From assembly GCA_022453515.1 (NCBI GenBank), contig JAJNNY010000028.1, positions 248,001-312,000 of the forward strand: a stretch of DNA of 64,000 bases, read 5' to 3'. The notes under the pieces are model-generated. The model was not told where the DNA came from. It saw nothing but the letters and a program-made list of their open reading frames with translations, and did no database searches. The stretch is from Astrocystis sublimbata. Lineage: Eukaryota; Ascomycota; Sordariomycetes; Xylariales; Xylariaceae. Below, piece by piece: positions 11,090 through 21,617 of this stretch (position 1 is its first letter; each line of letters opens with the position of its first letter). A program made the position numbers and the translations under genes.

Positions 11090-13048
11090 CTAGTTCGATG
11101 GAGGTGCAGTAATCCTCCGACGCACCCGCACTTTTGCTCCATGGAACGGTAGCTTCAACCACAGAACGTCGATCAGCTGGGGTCGCTTTTGTACGGTCCC
11201 GAGATCGTAATTGAGAAGCATATGCGCGACAAATATCTTCATCTCGTTCAATGCAAAGTAACGTCCCGGGCACCCATGCTTCCCAAAACCAAACCCGACG
11301 AATGCGTCATCGAGACTCAAGCTGGATTTCGGTTTCTGATTGAGGCTCGACTTGTCTCGTGAGTGATCGTTGTCGCTAAATGTGTCGAGTACATTGCGCA
11401 CTGCCTCGGGATGCGCGAAGCGAAAGGCATCGAATTGGCGTGAGTTCTTGTAGATGTCTTCGTCAAAATGAATAGCTTCCATTGGAGTGGCAATGGTAGT
11501 TCCATATGGGATCTTCGCCCCAAAACCATCAAGTTGGATACCGTTAGGGTGAATGACCTTTGACATATGAGATTAGCTTCCTCCCGTCGCCGATCGGTGA
11601 CAGGTAGCATAGTGTCAACCCACGCTGCATCTACGATTAAGTAGGAATATGATATTATGTACTCACAGTTCTCGGTAGCCCGACTGAGGTGATTGGGGTG
11701 AATCTGATTGATTCCCGGATCGCCGAGTCGACGAGTTTCAGCTTGTTGATTGCTTCGAATGTCCAAGAGCCTCCCGCTTCTTCAAAGACCCGAGCACATT
11801 CTTCCCTTAAAGCTTCTATATAGCACTTCGAAGGATCAGAGCTCACAAGATCTAGGATGAGATTGTGAACAGTAAAACTCGTAGTGTGTAAAGAAATGTC
11901 GTTGATAAGAAGCAAGCGCTTGCAAATAACCTCAGGAGATAGCTGATGGGAATCTCCGCATGCACGAGATTCTTCGATAATCCATTGGAGGCTATCGCTC
12001 TATTGACGCAAAAATGAGATAAGTTCTTTTTATGAATGGACAGTGGAGGTATTATTGCTGGCATTTAACTTACAGGCGGGATCCAAGAATAATCGGGATA
12101 GGACTTTAGCATCGTCGTCTTCTCTAGCCTCTCCCTCACAACGGGCAAACATTTCTTGAGAGCGCGTCGGAATAGAAATTCGCACAACAAGCCGGTGACG
12201 AATCCGACGACTGGCCTGAGCAACTCGGGAGTGGCGTTTATGGCGGCACCGCCGAGAAAGATGGCTAAAGCGTGGTCTCGGAGCCTCTGCAAAAAGTCTA
12301 CATCGCGACCTATGTTAGAAAAGATCGATTGTTAGCAGCTTGAACGTGATGACTTGACTTTGAATGTGAAAAGCTCGTACAAAGGGGGATTCCGCAGAAA
12401 GCTCTATTGGAAGCACCAGCAACCAGTTTGAAACAGGAATCCCAAATTGAAAGCTCTCGCCATTTTGTTTCCGTACCCCACCACTCTTCGAATCCCCTTT
12501 CTAGCTCGTCGGCAATCGCAGGTGTTAGTTGCTTCAGATTCTTGGTCATCTGATGTCGAATGACACTTATGTGAAAGCGGACATCGGTGACTCTCTTATC
12601 CCAAATTGTCCAGTCGACTTGTAAAGTCTGGTCTTGGGCAGCCTGTACACCGAGGACGTTCTCTGGCAGTCCGTAGACACTCTTGAGCTGTCGAGGTGGG
12701 ATGATAACGGCCGCCCCACGCTCGATGCTCGGCATTGTGAAAGGGACGCCTGCTTTTGAATACTTCTCGCGGCTGTGAGCATCAACTCTGTGGAAATGCC
12801 ACTGAAGGAATGCGTTTAGGGATACTGACCTTGTTGTAGCCCTCGTCGGACCACTGTTTACTTTTATAAACTGATCGAAGTGTCGCAAGCGGCCAACCCC
12901 ACCATCCCTTCCGATAACCCACGATAGGTTGTGAATGGAGCAAGTCATTATATCGACTGTAGAAGGGGCTCATCCAATGCCATGTGTATACACTGGCGAT
13001 CACCAGGGCAAACGGTGCTGTCAGTATGCATAGGAGATACGCGGCCAT
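11090..13048 (-). CDS. Cytochrome P450 monooxygenase 2 (5 exons)
   Basis: Exons: 12830-13048, 12381-12762, 12074-12309, 11667-11999, 11090-11557, giving an intact 545-aa frame. Residues ~3-24 form a membrane anchor. Substrate-side segments such as MPSIERGAAVIIPP and RAFCGIPLC align with those of P450-1. The K-helix is LVDSAIRESIRF, and the heme loop is FVGFGFGKHGCPGRYF. Exon lengths 2-4 (382, 236, 333 nt) and intron phases are identical to P450-1, so these are duplicates that have since diverged. Introns 1 and 4 seem to use AAG acceptors. It is divergently transcribed from the third P450 across a ~1 kb gap. Substrate unknown; the ent-kaurene-oxidase-like resemblance is by general pattern only. 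Confidence 0.88.
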
Positions 13049-14088
13049 GTTGAGGTTCGAGTCGAGACTATGTGCGACGACGTGATGAGAGTGTCGAGGT
13101 GTTCCTCAATCGACATCGATTTTCTCAGCTTTTGACTGAAATGTTAATAAATATAGACATTCAGTACAAGATCATCTCTCTAAGACGTCAGTGATCTTTA
13201 AGCCTCAGCCCCCATTAGGAGTCCTTGATCAACCTAGAATTAGATCCAAGCAATCATATGCAAAAGTTCCCATTTCTAACTGCATATGCAAGTTAGGCGC
13301 CTTACACTTGTCGTCTTGATAGGCACCAAGCTTACGCTCCTTCAAGATACCAAGTATGTCATGTAGCGCACTCTGGAAAGGGTCATCAACTAGCGCCCTA
13401 ATTTAGTAAGCGGCACTGCAGGGACCTTTCATCTACCGACAGGGTGGCCCTCGGATCACCCGACGAGCTGGCTTATGGCGTCCGAAGTCCTGCCCAAACA
13501 TGTGTCTGCCTTGATTGTGAGGGATTTCATGTTGCTTGCGCAATTTGAGTGTTAGCGAGTATAATGTTGGGTCATGCAGAGCACTGCCCTAGGGTGATAT
13601 AGTCCAGGATGACCAACGCCTTTAGGTACATGGAGCCCCCATGAGAAATCTCATCTCATATTGGGGTCGATAGTTAGTGACGAGAAGGACAAGTTCACAT
13701 GCTTACTGGGGTGTAAGATCCTGAATCCTCCAGAACTTTTGGTGCGATGAAGTGTTATTGTTATCATTGGCCATCGACGGCTTCGCAGGTCTATTCTTAT
13801 TCCTACGCACCCAGAGTTTGAGACATTCGCCTCTCCAAACCAGGATAACCAAGCCCCCTTTCCAGTTATCGTATGCCGGTTGGCAGTATTCTGACCTCAA
13901 GGCAGAACACCATAGCATATAATAGGTCTTCGGCTTGGCAAGTATTTCATCAAGACGACATAGAACTGGTACAATCTGCTTTCCAAACTTTCATCAGCCT
14001 TGACTTTGTCTCGTAGATATCCTCTTTCTCACCTTTCTTATTTTTCTTGTTAAGTTGATTCCTATCATATGAAGTCGCTGAAGTGAAG
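13049..14088. other. Divergent promoter region between P450-2 and P450-3
   Basis: About 1.04 kb between divergent starts, so shared regulatory sites are possible. A minus-strand open frame at 13703-13918 has no motif support. No specific transcription factor site is claimed. Confidence 0.5.
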
Positions 14089-16156
14089 ATGGGGATATTG
14101 AACATCTGGAATCCAGCAACGAGTTGGGCCAACTTGCCTGTTGCGGCCTTCGGCGTCCTATGCGTGGCAGTCGTATTAGGAAGTTTAAGCAACAATTCGG
14201 TAGGTGATCAGTCTGTTTGACGTTGTTCCCCAAGAACAATCTCCAATTCTGACATCTGCGCTAGACAGTCAGAAAGAAGGCTCGCGCTTGGATGTATCTA
14301 TTGAATGGGCCAAAGATCATCCAGGATGGGTTCAACAAGGTAAATCCATGAATCAGAGAATCGGATCGCATACTTCGAGCTGACTATGTGATTCCCTAGT
14401 CTTCCGGCAAGCCGTACGAAGTTCTGGCTCCCGACAGTCGGTATGTCTTCGTGTCATCTGCCCAGCATATCAAGGAGCTGGACTCGGCACCCGATACTGT
14501 GTTATCGCTCCAGGCCGCATCGAAACAGGTGATAAAACTGACTTCCTCGAGGGGAAACCCCTACTGATAATCAGGCTAGATGTTACAGCCCGTGTATACT
14601 ATGCATGGCTTCAACTGGTTCGATCGACGAGGTACTGAGGGTGTCGGATTTGTGCGCGCACTTCGGACGCTCTTGACGAACAACCTCCCTCAGATCCTCC
14701 CCGACTTAGGCGATATCAACCGAGCCCGTTTTGCAGAGCTTCACTCTGAGTATTGTGCTGAGAAAGGTATGACGTATATCTCGGAATATTGCGACGTCAA
14801 ACTGACAGTCGCGTACCAGGAACGAACCGGATGCCGGTCTATCCTTGTATAGTAAAACTCGTCGTCTTATCGAATGCAGTTTCGTTCTTCGGAAAGGACC
14901 TAGGTGAGAGTCGTCATGTCTATCATCTCGCAATTTGCTGACCCGGACAGCGAAAAATGAGCAATTCATGGTGTCAGCGCTTCACTACATCGAAGAAGTT
15001 TTGGTGTCCGCCGAGATTGTCAGGCTCGTCCCAAAGCCGCTGGTTCCGTAAGTACAAGAGAAAGAGGGTGTTAGAGAGCAACTATCACCAGACCACTTTG
15101 ATCTAACCAGCATCCCCAGGGTTGTCGGTCGACTGATAGCGTACTATCTCAAGTCCCATGAGACGATCTTCGACACACTATTACCAGTAGCGGAGCAGAG
15201 ATGCGCCGAGAAAGATCTTGCGAAGCTGGGTCAACCAGTGCCGAAGCATGTAAGTATTCCAGACCGTTCGCGTAAAAGATGTAGGCAGTGCTAATCAGCT
15301 CTCAAAGGCTGACTGCATACAATGGATCATGGAGACCGCGCCCCAAAAGAGTCCCTGGACTCCGAAGCGTATAGTCCACGAATTGATGGCAATCTGGTTC
15401 GGCTCAGTGCATGCTCTATCGACTGTAAGTGTCAATATCTTAGAAAAACCGATCAACGCCTTAGTCTCTGACCGCAACAAGACCATCACATTTGCAATAC
15501 ACGATCTCTGCCTGCACCCAGAGTACCTTGAACCTCTGCGGAAGGAGGTCGATAGCCATTATGGCGAGTTTGAGCAAAACGGCACCAAAGGCTTGCCGCT
15601 ACTTGACAGCTTCATCAAGGAGTCCGCGCGACTGACTCCTGTTGAATCGAGTAAGTGTTCCTACCAGATGCAAAGCTTGGTGTCTGTCCACAGCTAATCG
15701 ACACTTGCCACAGTGAGCACACGACGCTTCGCCACGCGACCGTTCTCGCTCTCGGATGGCACTAAGCTTGCCGTGGGTGATTGGGCCTGTACGCCAGTAC
15801 GAGCCATGATGCAGAGCTCCGAACACTACCCCCAGCCCCTCGAGTTCAACGGCTTCAGGTTTGCCAGCCGCGATGATATAGCAGCAGCTTCGGGCGCTGT
15901 TTCTGATTTCAAGTCGATACAGCCGAAGCCATCCAAGCTTGTCGATGTGAATGAGTCATGGCATGTCTGGGGTACCGGTCGCATGGCGTGCCCTGGACGG
16001 TACTACGCCGTCGCGGTCATGAAGGTCATCATTGGTCAGATCATTATGAACTACGATTGCGAGCTGGTCAACCCGGAAGCACCGAGGTGGTTTACATGGC
16101 GGTCGAGCATGCTGCCCAAGAAGGATACGACGGTAGTCTTCACGCCAAGACATTAA
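14089..16156 (+). CDS. Cytochrome P450 monooxygenase 3 (10 exons)
   Basis: Exons: 14089-14203, 14269-14339, 14400-14528, 14580-14766, 14820-14903, 14951-15047, 15120-15249, 15299-15424, 15482-15650, 15714-16156. Phases close to a 516-aa frame. There is an N-terminal hydrophobic segment (residues ~19-36), then the I-helix-like region FGSVHALST, a K-helix LDSFIKESARL, and the heme loop VWGTGRMACPGRYYAV, which has Trp where Phe is most common. The gene structure differs from the two neighbouring P450s, so it is not a recent copy of them. The 57-nt intron at 15425-15481 is in frame, has no stop and ends in AAG; keeping it would add 19 residues. Substrate unknown. Confidence 0.85.
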
Positions 16157-16605
16157 TTTGGCCATAACCGTGGTTAAGAGTGTTAGATTAGTACCTAATT
16201 AGTAGGTAGATAAGCAAGTAGAAATGGGCATACACTGTAGACAATGCTTCCCAACCCTTGTCTTTTACTGCAACACCTGCCATCGGCATTTGAACTTACA
16301 TTGTAACATTTACGTGACGGTCCAATACTACCGGTAGAAGTGGAAGGCGTATGGGTGCCTGTCTGCCTTATATGTACGTAGGTAGCATGCAGAAGCACGA
16401 CCGAGGCCGAATGTGGCTGAGATACTTTCAGCTTTCAGCTGAGGCCTCTTGTGCTAATACCAATTCGACCGTCTTATGGCTTGTCGAGAGACGTGATGTA
16501 TTTGACTCATTTGTGGCCCTCGAAGTACTGAGATGGTCAAAATCAATTCTCCTAATCATCCCAGGTCTCCTTATCATCGGGTTATTGACCTATTAAGACG
16601 AAACG
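16157..16605. other. Intergenic region, no supported gene
   Basis: Holds the 3' flank of P450-3 and the promoter of the 977-aa gene. GTAGGTA-type elements occur at ~16200 and ~16375. No gene seen. Confidence 0.45.
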
Positions 16606-19539
16606 ATGGATTGGGACGCCGCGACAGCGTCCGCAGTGGCGGCCCTCGTCGTCGCGATCATTGCGCTGTTCGTCGCTTTTGCGCAGGCCACGCAGCAGTA
16701 TCTCATCACAGGCCAACTCATCAGACTATGCGACAGCGTCGTGTATGGTCCAATGCCAGGCCAGGGCCGTCGCGTGTGGCAGTTCTCACAGTTCCGCTTT
16801 CGCGTCATCTACTCAATACCTCAAATAAGTCTGGAAACTTACCTGTGGCCCAGCGGTAGCGCCCACATGAAGTCCCATGCGATTGGCGAGCATGCGCTGC
16901 CGCCTCTCGCAGATACGAACGAGAAAGACACGACCAGTCTAGATCGCTTCTCGTTGCCAGTTGCACTGTATGAAGGGGAACTTTCAAAAAAGCCCAATAA
17001 GAGAGGCTTCTTTAACTGGTTCCGTCGAAAGAACGAGCAGCAGTCTGAGTCAAATCACTCGAGCAGTTCATCCGAGCACACAAGGGCTATCATCCCGGCG
17101 AGAAAGCGCTTCAAGATATCAATTCCGATCCCTGCTGTACTGCGACGGCGCCGGCGTAGTGTGGGCTCGAGTGTCGAAAGCAGTAGCTATACGTCAAGTA
17201 GCTACACGTCAAATAGAATAACCAGAGATCCGAGTCGCATGTACCGACGCGGACAGAGTGACGAAGTCATCATAATTCCAAGAGACAGCACCGACTCGGG
17301 AAGCAGTTACTCGCCGCCTTTGGAATCCAGTCGCAAGACTTCCCACATAGGTGAAGCGTCCTGGGTTTCTTTCTGCCGCGCGATCGAGACTACATGCAGG
17401 CATTCGGTACGCATTGACTTTGTCGAGTACGATGCGGACCGCTGTCCGAGCGACTTGATATCTGTACCCATGCAGGTGTCTATGAGAGACATTGTCATCA
17501 TGGCCTTGATGGCTGGGATGGAGATAACTAGCGCGTCATTTCACGACAAGTCCATCTCTATGCAGGGTGCGGCGGGAACTCTGACGAGCTCGAATCATGC
17601 CATTCTGGGCCCGATACTGCATTACACCCCGCGCAACGCCGAAAGTTCGCTACCAGTGGTGTTCGGAGACCGTCGACGTGATGTCAGTGGGAAGATCAAC
17701 AAACTTTGGATGGTCAGGACTTGGGATACAACCTCCGTCGCCGGAAGCTTCTATAATTCCCTTCGACGACGAACAGTGCGAAGGCTTGACGAGCGCTGGA
17801 TTAGAGACAGGGAAGGAGCGGAGAGCTATGACTTAGACGAGTATATCTCGGACCAGGGAAATTCTTCCCGTAGGAAGAAAAAGGCGAAAGCCAAAGCCCG
17901 TGTTGCAAGGCCAAGCGCGAACTCGAATATTGGCGACGAGGCAGTGGGGGAGAAAGCTCCTTTAAGACAGACAAGTGTGAATATGCACAACAGATATTGG
18001 ACCCCGGAGCGGCGCATGCAGGATGGAGATTGGATGATTCTCCACCCAGTCGCCCTTCCAGAACCGATAAGTAATATGAAGTTAGGAAGAGAACCGAGTA
18101 GCGGTCACAACGTTCTTGACGAGAACGAAGGTTCTGGATCTTCTGCGCCTTTCATCGTCGAAGTTTCTGTCAAAAGCGGTTTGCAAGACGCGGGCACGCC
18201 TGAGATCTCGACAGCGGGACGAAGCGAAGGTGAAAATGACATAAGCTGCCCTCCTCCACCACCCAGACAAGCAACAGTAGAGGAAGTTCCTGACAAGGAC
18301 AGAACAACTGTTCCCACAAGCTCCTCCCAAAAGGCCGACTCAAGGATTTCTCTGTTACTGGAGCAGGTTCTTGAAAACGAGCGCAACGATGAAAAACAGG
18401 AGAGCCCCGGCACACCACCACCTAGCGAGAGAGTCAAGCTAGCAAGGGAAAGGCAAAATGCTAGAGGGGAAAAACTACGGCAAATACAAGAAGACAAGGC
18501 TGCAGTCGACAATGTATTGAAGCGAGGGGCAATGGGTTCCCCATACGAAGAAGCCGCGGGCAGACTTGGGCAATCGAGGAAGAATGGTCCCTTACTCCTG
18601 ACGAATTATGCACATTTCCCAGGAAAACAGATGCCTCCAGGGTCGGGGCCAACAGCAGAGGAAGAGGCGGCTCACGAGCGGGAAACGACACGCGAAAAGC
18701 AACGTCGGGAAAGAAACCAGGCTCGTGAGGACAGGAACCGTGCCCGAAACCGCGCTGTTGAACTCACCAAGATGGACATGTTCTGGCTCTGCCAAACGGA
18801 CGTAATGTCTGGCGTGTGGGCAACTCCATGGGAGTTGCATCTCCCAATCGCATCAGCCCTCGACGGAGCCGTAACCGTCATCCTCGAAGCGCTCCTTGGA
18901 TTCCTCGACGAGAATTCTTCTCTGTGCTATACAGACTCCAACTATCCAGCCAAGTTCTCCTACAAGCGAACCGCAGACTGGATGTTACAGGGGAACCTTA
19001 CGTACCCGGCCTACGGACAGAACGCACGCGGCGGTGTCATCGCAACAGGCACATACAGAGGCGTATACATCCCTTGCTTCGAGAGTATGATCCCCAGGCT
19101 CGAGTTGCTGCATTCGTACTCTTGGCAAGTCGACGGTGATCTGCATGATCGGAGCGAACATGGCGAGGAACAGAACATTGAACTCATGCGCCTAGATGCC
19201 TGGCTATCGTACGTAGGGAGGCTGCCCGAGATTGCGGACGGGCCACACAGACTACTCCGCCAGGCGCCGGCTCTTGTCCACTTGTTAATAGAAAACTTCG
19301 AGATCGACTTCCAGAACATCGATCTTTCGGCCCGTGAGGGTGGACTACAGGACATCCAAGGCCTTGCGGAGAATGTGATGGATTCTCTGACCGATGAAGA
19401 ACTCACACAGCCAGAACAGCTTTATATCCTTGTGGCGTTGCTCAGGGGCGTGAAGGCGGCCCATTGCGTTCTTGCCGGTTCGGATACTCGCGATGTGATG
19501 GATATTCTGTTGAAAGATGTACAGGCCCATCTAGTGTAG
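16606..19539 (+). CDS. Large conserved fungal protein of unknown function, N-terminal membrane anchor
   Basis: Intronless gene for 977 aa. Residues ~8-30 form one hydrophobic helix (AAALVVAIIALFVAF-like), followed by a compact segment with GRRVWQFSQFRFRVIYSIPQ. Residues ~120-260 are Ser/Arg-rich and disordered (repeated SSSYTS and RRRR clusters). There is a folded stretch around GEASWVSFCRAIETTCRHSVRIDFVEYDADRCPSDL. An acidic/basic region ~575-740 has coiled-coil character (ERERTREKQRRERNQAREDRNRARNR-like). The C-terminal 230 residues look globular and Leu-rich. The layout, a short N-terminal helix then an 'RRV(W/F)..' block, recalls proteins annotated 'modin-like' in fungi, but I cannot confirm that. 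No enzyme motif seen. Confidence 0.8.
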   Translation: MDWDAATASAVAALVVAIIALFVAFAQATQQYLITGQLIRLCDSVVYGPMPGQGRRVWQFSQFRFRVIYSIPQISLETYLWPSGSAHMKSHAIGEHALPPLADTNEKDTTSLDRFSLPVALYEGELSKKPNKRGFFNWFRRKNEQQSESNHSSSSSEHTRAIIPARKRFKISIPIPAVLRRRRRSVGSSVESSSYTSSSYTSNRITRDPSRMYRRGQSDEVIIIPRDSTDSGSSYSPPLESSRKTSHIGEASWVSFCRAIETTCRHSVRIDFVEYDADRCPSDLISVPMQVSMRDIVIMALMAGMEITSASFHDKSISMQGAAGTLTSSNHAILGPILHYTPRNAESSLPVVFGDRRRDVSGKINKLWMVRTWDTTSVAGSFYNSLRRRTVRRLDERWIRDREGAESYDLDEYISDQGNSSRRKKKAKAKARVARPSANSNIGDEAVGEKAPLRQTSVNMHNRYWTPERRMQDGDWMILHPVALPEPISNMKLGREPSSGHNVLDENEGSGSSAPFIVEVSVKSGLQDAGTPEISTAGRSEGENDISCPPPPPRQATVEEVPDKDRTTVPTSSSQKADSRISLLLEQVLENERNDEKQESPGTPPPSERVKLARERQNARGEKLRQIQEDKAAVDNVLKRGAMGSPYEEAAGRLGQSRKNGPLLLTNYAHFPGKQMPPGSGPTAEEEAAHERETTREKQRRERNQAREDRNRARNRAVELTKMDMFWLCQTDVMSGVWATPWELHLPIASALDGAVTVILEALLGFLDENSSLCYTDSNYPAKFSYKRTADWMLQGNLTYPAYGQNARGGVIATGTYRGVYIPCFESMIPRLELLHSYSWQVDGDLHDRSEHGEEQNIELMRLDAWLSYVGRLPEIADGPHRLLRQAPALVHLLIENFEIDFQNIDLSAREGGLQDIQGLAENVMDSLTDEELTQPEQLYILVALLRGVKAAHCVLAGSDTRDVMDILLKDVQAHLV

Positions 19540-20405
19540 CCGAAATTCATATTGGCTACGATGAACAAATAGCTGATGCACTTGGAGAAGCCCATTCTAT
19601 CTGCATTGATCATGATGTGATGTAAACAACGACGGGATGTTCATGCACTGCCACGATCGATCCCGCAGAAGTGACCAAGCTCTGACTGTTAATCCTGATC
19701 GTATGCGACCGATGCAAATGGGGGTTTTGACTGTCGAGTTGTATCTGATGTTTTCCATTCGAGCCTACCTAGGTAGACAGCAAGTAGTCGTGTTTGCTAA
19801 AAGCTCGCCATCCCACATCCCCTGGTCCCCTTTTCTTTCTATTCTGCGTCGATGTTGGTTCTCCCCAAAAATACATAGCTTTTCAAGGACGGTTCGATGT
19901 CCCGATGCTTGTTTACCAGAATGTCTGGGTACGAAGAATCGGCCGGCTCCGTCCAAAAAATGGTTCAGGTCGCACTGCAGGCGTTCAAGTGAGCAGTTGG
20001 GTGAGGACAAGGGTGAAGAAGTACCCAGCGGGTCATAGGGGCAAGACGCACTGTGCGCCTTTCTAGGATACTCAATTTGCACTGTACCTAGTGCTAGGTA
20101 GCCTTCAGGTCGGGTGCCATATGCAAGCTCCTGGCTGGCCTGCAGTGGTCCCGTCCGCGGTTAGGTCACCGTCCACAACGCGCCGTCGCCGGCCCGCATT
20201 CATCTATCTAAGCTTAACCTACCTCCTGCACCTGGCATCTGCATGCAGCACCTTACCTTACCTACCTGGTATTCGCCCAACATCGTCTCTACACCATCCC
20301 TCACAGTCCGCCCCAAGCTTCTCCCAGCAGATGAACGCAACTCCACAGCATGTGAGATCATCATATGTCCCTCACATCGCTGAAGACGTCGAATGAGGCT
20401 GAGCT
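19540..20405. other. Intergenic region with palindromic CCTAGG-type elements
   Basis: Promoter side of the dsc4 gene. It contains the perfect 12-bp palindrome CTACCTAGGTAG at 19765-19776 and GTACCTAGTGCTAGGTA at 20084-20100. No gene supported. Confidence 0.5.
19765..19776. promoter_or_regulatory. CTACCTAGGTAG palindrome, putative promoter element
   Basis: A perfect 12-bp inverted repeat. Related elements recur upstream of dsc4, RCL1, the RNase H2C gene and between the GH125 and PAN6 genes. Regulatory role is inference. Confidence 0.4.
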
Positions 20406-21576
20406 ATGAACAATGATCCCTCCCCGACCTTGCCGGCGGACCAACCCTCGCTTCCCACACACCACCGTGGAGCCGACAACTTCAACTTCGCCCGGGGCCA
20501 TCGCCAGTCTGCCGCCCGCGCCGCATCTGCTGCTGGCCCTCCACGACGACAGGATGACGCTGCCGCCCCCAAGAGCCCGTCCATCTCACCGTCGGCCAAG
20601 GAAGGCCTCGCCATGAAGCTGCGCTTTCTGAGGTCGCTTACCCATAACCTCGACACCCTGGTCTACGCCGAGTTGAGTGTGTTGTATTATATGGAGTACG
20701 TCTCTCGATGTCGACTTGTCGCTATCGTACTCAACTCCCCCTTTTCCCCCCATGGCTGACCATGTGGTGCGCAGCTGCTCCTTCTTTCGATTGGCGATAC
20801 GCTGGATGGCGCAACAGCTTTTCATCAGCCCCAAGGACGACGACAACAGGTTAATAGTGCCAAGTTACCACGTCTTCGCCGTCTTCGCCCCGAACCTATT
20901 TTGCATACTGCTGCATCTAATCTACTCGCCCGCCGAAGCCGGAGAAGCATCCCGCGGCTATCTCCACGGGGGCATCCTCGTCGACTTCATTGGACAGGCA
21001 GCCCCGTCGACGAGGTTTACCTTGATCCTCCTCGACTTGATAGTCTTGGCCATTCAGTGTCTTATGTTGACGGTGAATATCGAAAAGGAAAGGATCCGGA
21101 ACGTAACCAATCCACCACGCGTTGTCGCGGGCGCAACAGGACTTGCCATTGCACGACCTCCCACCACCCAGGACCACGATGCGGAGGAACGCGGGGTTCT
21201 GCGCGATGGCCCTCAAATGGACGATTTGAACGAAACGGTGGATGTTGAGATGCGGTCCATGGGAAATCGCGACGGCGACGGCGGTAGCGATGGCGAGGGT
21301 GAGGAGGGAAGTCGACTGCTCGGACAGTCGGAGGCCCAGCGCACCCGTCAGTCTGGGGACCTCAGGGAAGTCTTGCGGTCTGGCAATGCCATCATCGGGA
21401 ACTTTCACGTCCCTCAGGCGCTTCAAAGTGCTCTTCTCCTCAACACTGAAAGTAGTACACCGGAGAGCGCAGCCGCTTACGCTTTACAACATGTCGGTTA
21501 TAACGCAACCCTAGTCGCGTTGGCGGCCCAGAGGCGAGCGAGGTTAACTGCCCCTCAGCCACGGCCACACATATAA
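20406..21576 (+). CDS. dsc4: Dsc E3 ubiquitin ligase complex subunit 4 (DUF1746)
   Basis: Two exons, 20406-20695 and 20775-21576, give 363 aa; the 79-bp intron restores the family motif 'YYMDCSFFRL' across a GA|C codon. The DUF1746 domain (residues ~75-210) has two or three membrane helices, including VFAVFAPNLFCILLHLIY and LILLDLIVLAIQCLMLTV. In Schizosaccharomyces pombe Dsc4 belongs to the Golgi Dsc complex that ubiquitinates SREBP precursors; in Aspergillus the complex supports hypoxia and drug responses. The N-terminus is Pro/Ala-rich and disordered. The C-terminal half is soluble with acidic stretches. It is convergent with RCL1: the two stop codons are only 41 bp apart. Confidence 0.85.
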
Positions 21577-21617
21577 GAGAATCGTTGTACAAAATTAAAG
21601 GATATCATTACGGTCAA

